Assembly (NCBI GenBank): GCA_946401765.1
Contig: CAMIVJ010000109.1
Coordinates: forward strand, 1 to 8,478
Length of the DNA stretch: 8,478 bases
Reading direction: 5' to 3'
Source: an uncultured bacterium
Lineage (GTDB): Bacteria; Verrucomicrobiota; Kiritimatiellia; RFP12; UBA1067
How positions within the stretch are numbered: position 1 is the first letter of the stretch; the number at the start of each line of letters is the position of its first letter. This document shows, in pieces, positions 1 to 5,288 of this stretch. Below the pieces are notes generated by a model. It searched no databases. It was not told the origin of the DNA and worked only from the letters and a program-made list of their open reading frames with translations. Position numbers and translations under genes: made by a program.

Positions 1-581
1 CCTTTGAGAACCTCCCTGCCGACCGCGACGGACGCGAGGCGCAGATGCGCGACAAATACTCTCAGGTGATGTACGATCTTTCCGTACGCACCTTCGACGC
101 GTCCAACTGCACCTTCTCGCCGCGACGCATTCTCGTGAACGCTCTCACCTCGAAGCGCTCGTTCACTTTCCCGCGTATCTCGCCTGACGGACGCTGGCTC
201 GTCTTCACGGTGGGTCCTTACGGCGTTTTCAGCATCTGGCACCGCACGGCCGACCTCTGGATGCTCGACCTTCAAAAGAACGAGGCGCGCGCACTGAACG
301 AGATCAACAGCGCCGCGTCGGAGAGCTACCACTGCTTTTCGAAGAACGGTCGCTGGATGGTGTTCTCGTCGCGCAGGATAGACGGCGTGTACACGCGCCC
401 CTACTTCGCCGCGTTCGATCCCGAGAAGGGCGTCTTCTCGAAGCCGTTCCTTCTGCCCGTCGAGGATCCCGCCGAACACGGCCGCAGGCTTCTTTCCTAC
501 AACATCCCCGAGCTGAGCGAAGGCCCGGTGCGCGAATCGCCGCGTGAGCTCCGCCGCCTCGTCGAGAGTGAACCTCGATGA
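1..581 (+). CDS. TolB/PD40-type beta-propeller protein, 3' fragment
   Basis: The reading frame is open from base 3 with no start visible, so the gene begins outside the window; the first internal ATG (base 45) is probably not the real start. About 190 C-terminal residues are seen. Two WD40-like PD40 blade motifs are clear: one around SPDGRWLVFT and a second around FSKNGRWMVFSSRR, each followed by residues typical of the next strand. After the last blade comes a tail with RPYFAAFDPEKG, PFLLP and SYNIPEL, which resembles the end of PD40 proteins of Bacteroidetes and PVC bacteria. PD40 propellers are usually periplasmic or surface proteins that bind partners or ligands; the exact role here is unknown. 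Codon use is GC-rich, like the two large genes downstream and unlike the next gene. The extra tail after SYNIPEL (about 25 residues, Arg/Glu-rich) has no recognised domain. Confidence 0.8.
   Translation, partial: FENLPADRDGREAQMRDKYSQVMYDLSVRTFDASNCTFSPRRILVNALTSKRSFTFPRISPDGRWLVFTVGPYGVFSIWHRTADLWMLDLQKNEARALNEINSAASESYHCFSKNGRWMVFSSRRIDGVYTRPYFAAFDPEKGVFSKPFLLPVEDPAEHGRRLLSYNIPELSEGPVRESPRELRRLVESEPR
545..559 (+). repeat. Short direct repeat, left copy
   Basis: TGAGCTCCGCCGCCT lies at the 3' end of the PD40 gene. A 14-of-15 match (TGAACTCCGCCGCCT) occurs at 1595-1609, at the other edge of the low-GC gene. Both copies read Glu-Leu-Arg-Arg-Leu in one frame. It may mark the edges of an insertion, or it may be chance in GC-rich DNA. 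Confidence 0.35.
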
Positions 582-624
582 CGAATGGGTGGGAAAGAGT
601 GGTTGAAGGTTGATAGCTCATACC

Positions 625-1614
625 ATGAAAACTTATCATATCCATCGAGATATTTTAGGCGCTGATTACCAATGTCTCATAAGGTTCCTTGCTGGACGGG
701 CTACGACTTGCCAGTTGATATTGCATGGCGAGCCGATGGGTTTATCTTGCCGAGAAGCGTTGTCTCGTCTTGCCGAGTTGGGAGGGGAAACGAAAGAGGT
801 CTCGAAGTGGCATGGCACGAGTTTGGAACATGGGGCGACTGCAACTCTGTGCAGTCTCCCAGTGACGCCCGAATCACTGGAATTTCTCTTGACGCATGTC
901 CAGTCGCTCTTTTCGTGGCGATGGCCGCAGGAGCCAGAAGATTTGTGTTTTGAGGCTTCTGACGGGACGCCACTCCTGATTTCAACGGCTCATGAACAGT
1001 ATGCACAGTTATTTGTCATTGATGATTCATGCGTTGATGGCACACTAGAATCTGTGCTTAATAGGGCTGCGCAGAAAGGACCTTGCGGACTCTTGGTAAA
1101 TGTACCAGCTCAATCATCGTCAGACTCTCAAAACAGGGGATTGGGTTATATCGGCATTGAGGGGGAGGGATGGCCCGTTGATCTGCCGGATATGCCGCCA
1201 CTATCCTTTGGTCTTGCTCGTGAAGAGGCGTGCGTGAGTAGTGTTTCGTATTGGCTTAGCCTGATGGGAGTCAAAGGTTTTGAAGCCGCACGGCTTCTTT
1301 ATCTTGGCGAACAGCCGCCTTGTGAGGACTTCTGTCATATAGGGTTTGATCTTGGATATTATTCAAATGAGACAGATAATCTATCGCTCATTTTAAACGA
1401 ACTGCATCGTAGAACAATCCCTAGTCTTGTTGAATTTAGAAGTCAGCTTAACAGATACGGATTGTTTCCGACATTTGAATTGGCAACTGGCTTTATGCAG
1501 CGATTTTTGTCTGAGCCCATACTGAAAGATTCATACAGAGGATGCGTTCAAGACTTGTCAATTGTAAAAGTTCATTGCTACCGTTCCTCTACGCTGAACT
1601 CCGCCGCCTGCTAA
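625..1614 (+). CDS. Hypothetical protein in low-GC DNA, possibly acquired
   Basis: I do not recognise a family. The ORF can be opened at a TTG (610), but the ATG at 625 is the better start and gives 329 residues. Ribosome-site support is weak: AAGG at 606-609 lies about 15 bases upstream. There is no signal peptide or membrane segment, so it is probably cytoplasmic. Visible landmarks are PEDLCF (about residue 104), an AHE triplet (about 122-124), GFDLGYY (about 240) and LNRYGLFP (about 275). The last two, with the Trp/Leu-rich stretch before them, remind me of tails seen in some bacterial polymorphic-toxin immunity proteins, but this is only a weak resemblance. Sampled 60-base blocks give about 37-48% GC, against about 67% in a block of the next gene. 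The final ten or so codons fall where GC content rises again, so the C-terminus may be made from flanking DNA. Confidence 0.7.
   Translation: MKTYHIHRDILGADYQCLIRFLAGRATTCQLILHGEPMGLSCREALSRLAELGGETKEVSKWHGTSLEHGATATLCSLPVTPESLEFLLTHVQSLFSWRWPQEPEDLCFEASDGTPLLISTAHEQYAQLFVIDDSCVDGTLESVLNRAAQKGPCGLLVNVPAQSSSDSQNRGLGYIGIEGEGWPVDLPDMPPLSFGLAREEACVSSVSYWLSLMGVKGFEAARLLYLGEQPPCEDFCHIGFDLGYYSNETDNLSLILNELHRRTIPSLVEFRSQLNRYGLFPTFELATGFMQRFLSEPILKDSYRGCVQDLSIVKVHCYRSSTLNSAAC
1595..1609 (+). repeat. Short direct repeat, right copy
   Basis: TGAACTCCGCCGCCT matches the copy at 545-559 at 14 of 15 bases. It lies inside the last codons of the low-GC gene, just where base composition returns to GC-rich. 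Confidence 0.35.
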
Positions 1615-1790
1615 GCCGAACTTCGTCGGCACCCCGCCTCCCTAGCAATCGCAGTCCGAACTATATTCTCGTCACCTCCATCCTCCACGCACTCTGGCGA
1701 AAGCACCAGCTCCAGCTGCGCCACCAGGCTCGCGACCGTCCCTTCGCACCTCCCCAGCAGCTCCCCTGCCCGCTCCCTCGCCCCCGCCAT
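1611..1790 (-). CDS. Doubtful small ORF or gene remnant, minus strand
   Basis: On the minus strand an ATG at 1790 opens 59 codons ending at 1611. An AGGAG (plus-strand CTCCT at 1797-1801) sits 6 bases upstream, which is ideal spacing. Codons are mostly purine-first and G-ending, as in real GC-rich genes, and the product begins with a Glu/Arg-rich helix (RERAGELLGRC), then a Leu-rich stretch and a DGGDENIVRT segment. The same frame stays open upstream to 1988 with a Ser/Glu/Arg-rich, coiled-coil-like stretch, so a longer gene or a decayed gene end is possible. I recognise no family. It is convergent with the low-GC gene and overlaps its last codons by 4 bases. Chance is a real alternative, because an AG-rich strand makes Shine-Dalgarno-like runs easily. 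Confidence 0.22.
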   Translation of the reverse strand: MAGARERAGELLGRCEGTVASLVAQLELVLSPECVEDGGDENIVRTAIAREAGCRRSSA

Positions 1791-1926
1791 CGCCTTCTCC
1801 TGCTCACTCACCTTCGCACAAGATTCCTCCGATCTCTCACGCGACCGTTCCGAACTGTGTTCTCGCGCGGAACAATTCTCGTAGAGTGTGCAACGAAGCA
1901 GGGAAGAAACACTCGACTTTGGTGTA
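1615..1926. other. Gap between genes with pyrimidine-rich plus strand
   Basis: Between the low-GC gene and the promoter at 1927 there is no convincing plus-strand gene. About 1625-1840 is rich in C and T on the plus strand and therefore purine-rich on the minus strand, where the doubtful ORF lies. No tRNA, rRNA, CRISPR or insertion-sequence ends are visible. After about 1840 the DNA becomes more AT-rich toward the promoter. Confidence 0.5.
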
Positions 1927-1955
1927 TGCACATGGTGGCCGGAATGTGCTATAAT
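1927..1955 (+). promoter_or_regulatory. Sigma-70-like promoter with extended -10
   Basis: A perfect -10 box TATAAT is at 1950-1955, preceded by TGC, which makes the extended -10 form TGnTATAAT. A 4-of-6 -35 box TGCACA is at 1927-1932, with the ideal 17-base spacer. The expected transcript start is near 1962-1963. This is only 4-5 bases before the ATG at 1967, so it favours an initiation codon further in (2018, with a leader of about 55 bases). It should drive the large secreted-protein gene and perhaps the enzyme gene after it. Confidence 0.6.
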
Positions 1956-1966
1956 GTTGGCCAGCA
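1933..1966. promoter_or_regulatory. Dyad spanning the -10 box, possible operator
   Basis: TGGTGGCC (1933-1940) and GGCCAGCA (1959-1966) are inverted copies at 7 of 8 positions, with 18 bases between them. The pair brackets the -10 box and the predicted transcript start, which is where a repressor site would be expected. The half-sites are short, so this is suggestive only. Confidence 0.3.
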
Positions 1967-2017
1967 ATGAAAAGCCGGACATATACATTCCAGAATGACT
2001 CTGACCGCCTTTGGGGA

Positions 2018-5000
2018 ATGCGGAAGAGGAGAAATGCCTTTAGCGTGTTCGGGGCGTCTCGCATTTCCTATTGGCTGCTTGCATGTTTGCAAATCTGCAT
2101 GTTCTCGATTGCGGCGCGTGCTGATCTGAAGTCCGACGCGGCACGCGAGAAGAAGCCATGCATGGTGCTGTGCGTGGGCGGCGACTGGTGCGTCTCTGGC
2201 GAGAAGGTGCGAGGCGTGTACGATTCCGCCGCATTTAGAAAGGCGCTCGACGGACGATGGCTCTTCGGCGTTCGCGACGCTCGCGAGGCACCCCCTCCCG
2301 CCGCGGTCTCGAACGAGAACGCCCGCGTCAAGTCGCTTGACACCGCGACAAGCCGCTACCCCGCCCTCATCCTCTTCAACAGCCGCGGCGAGGGCGTGGG
2401 CCGCATGGAGAACATTCCGCACGACATCACGGCCGCCGAGCTCGTTCGGCAGGTACAGGCGTGCGATGCCGTGCGCGCCAAGGCCGAAGCCGCCTTCGCG
2501 GCTGGCCGCAGGGGCGAGGGGTTCGACCTCCTTCGCGCGCAGACGCCGAACCTCTTCCGGCGCGAGCGCAATGGCACATGGAGCGCGACGGCCTACGCCG
2601 ACGAATGGAAGGCTATGCGCGCGGCCGATCCAGACGACAGGGAAGGATGGGCGCTGCACTTCACCATGGGCGACGGCATCGGCGACGTGGCAAAGGCGAC
2701 TTCCCTCGCGGAGAAGCCGGAAGAGGGCGAGGCGTTCATTGCGGAGCTGCGGAGGCGTCCCACGAAGCATCTCACGACCGAGCAGAGGCAGTCCATCGAC
2801 ATGGCGGAGTTTGCATTCCTGCGGAAGCGTCCCGAGAAGAAGGAGCGGGCGCGCGAGCTTCTGCATGCCGTCTACAAGTCTGGGCCGGGCACGCTCTGGG
2901 GCTGGGCGGCGCAGGGGTATCTGAACGATGCCGAGTTCGGCGAGAGCGTGCCGCCTGCCTCAACCAACAGGGCGGCCGCGGTGAAGTACGGCAAGGGCAT
3001 TGTTGACATGCCGATCAAGCCGCATGTGGCGGCCACGAAGCCGGTGCCGCCAGGTGCGGCGGCGAAGTTGTACACGAAGGTGCGGCGCGAGCTCGCGCCG
3101 GCGTTCTCGAAGCGCGGCGCGTTTTCGTCCGTCGAGCGCCGCGCGCTCGCGCGCACGTGGGCGATCCGCGAGATCGGCACGAACACGCTCCAGTCCGTGC
3201 TGGGGTTCGAGGGTGGACGCGTGTTCGCGAACAAGTTCCTGCAGGACGAAGAATGGCTGGAGGATTTCTTCGCGTCGGGTCCCGTGGAAGCCCCAGCGGC
3301 CGCATTTACGAATCTCTTCGAGCTTGTGTGGAACGACTCTAGCGGCGAGATACTCGCAGGCGGTCTCGCGCGCCGCATTGCGACGGCTATCGCGCTGAAC
3401 ACGTCCGCGAAAAGCGAGCCGGCGCATTTCGTGCGCTCGTATGCGGCGTACATGTTCCTCGCGCGCGCGGGAAGGCTTCACAAATCCGCCTACGGCCAGA
3501 GCGTGCGAGAATGGCGCTTCGCGGTGGGACGCATCACCGGCGCCGCGGACCTGCTGTACTTCAACCAGCATTTCAACTATCTCACGGACGACTACGGCGG
3601 CGCGCTGAACGCCGTTCCGTACAGGCTGCACAACTGCTTCGGCGAGTCGATACACGGTCCAAAGTACTACAGGCCGTGGCGCGACTGCGACTGGCCTGGC
3701 TGGTCTCTGCGTCCGCGCGTTGGCGGCGTGTGCGGCGCGCTCTCCACCTTCGGCGCGCTCTGCGCGAACGCTCACGGCCTCATGGCGACGACCGGCGGGC
3801 AGCCAGGCCACTGCGCCTACAACCGCCGCCGCGCGAACGGACGCTGGAACATCCACAACTACGTTGGCAGATACACAACCGCGCACTACTGCTTCTGGGG
3901 TCACGCTTTCACGTATCTCGACGTGATCGAGCGATCGTATGCCGATCGCGAATCGCAGCTGCAGGCGGACCGTCTCACGTGGATGGCGCGACTCGCCGAA
4001 GACAACGGCGCGTCTTCATCTGCAGTGGAGGCTTGGCACCGTCTTGCGGTGAAGGCGCAGCCGAAGCACCTTGGCGCGTGGCGCGAATACTCCGCGTGGC
4101 TGGCGCGCTCCAATGCCGGCGTAGAAGCCACTTCGGCTTTCATGCGTGCGTTCGCACGTGCAATGCCTGATGGAAGGCAGGCCACTTGGGACGTGGTTAA
4201 CGACAACATCGCACGAATCGCGAAAGACCGCAACGCGGAGCCGAAGCGCGCCGTCGACGAGCTTGCGCGCCTCTATGCGATGCTTCCGCAGCCCACGAAC
4301 ACGCCCACGCGCGAGGAGATGGACGTGCAGGGGCTTTTGAGGCGCCAGGCAAAGATCATCGGAAACGACGACGAACTCGCGAGGCGAATGTTCAAGGCCG
4401 CTCTCACAGCGCAGATCGGCCGTCCCGTCTTCGCCGAGGTGCTGGGATGGGGCGCCGAGAGGTACCTCAAAGACGCCGCGCAGGCAGGAGAGTTTGTGAA
4501 GTTGGTGGAGAGCGTATGCGGACGCGGCAAGTCGGGCGGGGCTGCAATCGACTGCAGAGGCATGATGGCCGCCGCGGTGAAGACAAAGGACTTCGCCGTG
4601 TTCAGAACAGTGGCAGGACTCTTCGAACGTCTCAATCCGATGGATCCGCACGCGCCGCGCTATCCCGAGAGCGACCTTGGGGGGCGGCTGCTGTCGTCCG
4701 GCGGAATGCTCACCACGTCAACGACGTCGAACTGGGACAAGCCAGAGCTATACGCACGCGCCATTGACTCAACGCGGAAGCCGAACCCGCGCAACCCGAA
4801 CGACCTTGGCACATTCCACACCGCGAAGGAGACCGCGCCGTGGGCCATGGTGGAGCTGCCGGGCGACGCGCAGGTGACGGGCGTGTTCCTGCTCAACAAG
4901 TCTGGTCAGAATGCCCACCGCCAGGTGCCGTTCGACGTGATGACGTCAGAAGACGGCAAAACCTGGACGAACGTGTTCCATACCGACAAGCTTGAACATG

Positions 5001-5125
5001 AATACCGCATTCCCATCACTCCATCTCGTCGCGCACGTTACGTGAAGGTGGCCCGCACGCCAGACGCGAAGGACGAGTTCTTCCACTTCGGCAAGATTCT
5101 AGTGTACGGGCGGAAGTTGTACTAG
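2018..5125 (+). CDS. Secreted thioredoxin-like/transglutaminase-like/F5-8C protein
   Basis: Start: the frame also opens at ATG 1967, but that lies almost on the predicted transcript start. ATG 2018 gives a proper signal peptide (MRKRR, hydrophobic stretch, cut after ARA at about residue 35). No good ribosome site is seen for either. Numbering from 2018 (1035 residues): residues 36-148 look thioredoxin-like (GGDWC, YPALILFNSRG), but the usual CxxC is reduced to one Cys (C58). A helical region follows. Residues about 535-635 form a transglutaminase/papain-like core: GGVCGALS with Cys572, GQPGHCAY with His598, then WNIHN (Asn611 or Asn614 as the third residue). Residues about 648-780 resemble helical TPR-like repeats. 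Residues about 888-1035 form an F5/8 type C (discoidin) beta-sandwich, with WAMVELPG, TSEDGKTW and RYVKV. A periplasmic or surface hydrolase or transferase bound to glycans is likely; its substrate is unknown. Confidence 0.85.
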   Translation: MRKRRNAFSVFGASRISYWLLACLQICMFSIAARADLKSDAAREKKPCMVLCVGGDWCVSGEKVRGVYDSAAFRKALDGRWLFGVRDAREAPPPAAVSNENARVKSLDTATSRYPALILFNSRGEGVGRMENIPHDITAAELVRQVQACDAVRAKAEAAFAAGRRGEGFDLLRAQTPNLFRRERNGTWSATAYADEWKAMRAADPDDREGWALHFTMGDGIGDVAKATSLAEKPEEGEAFIAELRRRPTKHLTTEQRQSIDMAEFAFLRKRPEKKERARELLHAVYKSGPGTLWGWAAQGYLNDAEFGESVPPASTNRAAAVKYGKGIVDMPIKPHVAATKPVPPGAAAKLYTKVRRELAPAFSKRGAFSSVERRALARTWAIREIGTNTLQSVLGFEGGRVFANKFLQDEEWLEDFFASGPVEAPAAAFTNLFELVWNDSSGEILAGGLARRIATAIALNTSAKSEPAHFVRSYAAYMFLARAGRLHKSAYGQSVREWRFAVGRITGAADLLYFNQHFNYLTDDYGGALNAVPYRLHNCFGESIHGPKYYRPWRDCDWPGWSLRPRVGGVCGALSTFGALCANAHGLMATTGGQPGHCAYNRRRANGRWNIHNYVGRYTTAHYCFWGHAFTYLDVIERSYADRESQLQADRLTWMARLAEDNGASSSAVEAWHRLAVKAQPKHLGAWREYSAWLARSNAGVEATSAFMRAFARAMPDGRQATWDVVNDNIARIAKDRNAEPKRAVDELARLYAMLPQPTNTPTREEMDVQGLLRRQAKIIGNDDELARRMFKAALTAQIGRPVFAEVLGWGAERYLKDAAQAGEFVKLVESVCGRGKSGGAAIDCRGMMAAAVKTKDFAVFRTVAGLFERLNPMDPHAPRYPESDLGGRLLSSGGMLTTSTTSNWDKPELYARAIDSTRKPNPRNPNDLGTFHTAKETAPWAMVELPGDAQVTGVFLLNKSGQNAHRQVPFDVMTSEDGKTWTNVFHTDKLEHEYRIPITPSRRARYVKVARTPDAKDEFFHFGKILVYGRKLY

Positions 5126-5187
5126 GTTCGGGTTTCGAAGTTTCGGGGTTTCGAAGTTTCGAAGTTTCGGTGTTCAGAAGTTTCGAA
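5126..5187 (+). repeat. GTTTCGAA-type repeat array, left arm
   Basis: Right after the stop codon, about four imperfect 15-17-base units follow, built on GTTTCGGGGTTTCGAA and its 8-base half GTTTCGAA. The palindrome TTCGAA recurs at 5134, 5150, 5158 and 5182. The array is the inverse of the one at 5198-5272: for example, 5147-5160 can pair with 5213-5226 at 13 of 14 bases. Confidence 0.85.
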
Positions 5188-5197
5188 TTGTAGCCCA

Positions 5198-5272
5198 GGA
5201 ACCTAGAAACCAGAAACCTCGAAACCAGAAACCTCGAAACTATGAACCTCGAAACCAGAAACCTCGAAACTG
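5198..5272 (+). repeat. 15-bp tandem repeat, five copies, right arm
   Basis: Five contiguous 15-base units start at 5198, 5213, 5228, 5243 and 5258. The consensus is GAAACCTCGAAACCA and each copy differs from it at no more than three positions. Together with the left arm this forms a large imperfect inverted repeat that could fold in RNA between the two big genes. There is no T-run after it, so it is not a standard Rho-independent terminator. It ends only a few bases before the ribosome binding site of the next gene, so folding could affect translation or transcript stability. Confidence 0.9.
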
Positions 5273-5278
5273 ATTCAT

Positions 5279-5283
5279 AGGAG
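5279..5283 (+). promoter_or_regulatory. Ribosome binding site AGGAG
   Basis: AGGAG lies 5 bases before the ATG at 5289, which is canonical. It fixes the start of the fusion enzyme and shows that this genome uses Shine-Dalgarno initiation for at least some genes. Confidence 0.85.
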
Positions 5284-5288
5284 AGCAA

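Noticed and set aside
1542..1970. Plus-strand open frame of 142 codons in the gap before the large secreted-protein gene
   Set aside because: The product is Pro/Arg/Leu-rich low complexity from a CT-rich tract, has no ribosome site, and overlaps the end of the low-GC gene.
2034..2129. ATG preceded by AGGAG within the signal-peptide region
   Set aside because: It is out of frame with the large gene, the spacing is too tight, and it gives only about 31 codons with no features.
1949..2866. Minus-strand open frame of 305 codons across the promoter and signal-peptide region
   Set aside because: It overlaps the well-supported signal peptide and thioredoxin-like region on the plus strand and shows no recognisable motif.
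2960..3904. Long minus-strand open frame (314 codons) opposite the transglutaminase-like gene
   Set aside because: GC-rich genes often leave the antisense frame open. The product is Arg/Ala/Val-rich with no motif, while the plus strand has recognisable domains throughout.
5126..5272. Rho-independent terminator
   Set aside because: The inverted arrays could pair, but the loop is long and no T-run follows; the right arm leads directly into a ribosome binding site.
5126..5288. CRISPR array
   Set aside because: Units are contiguous 15-base tandem repeats with no unique spacers and no cas genes nearby.
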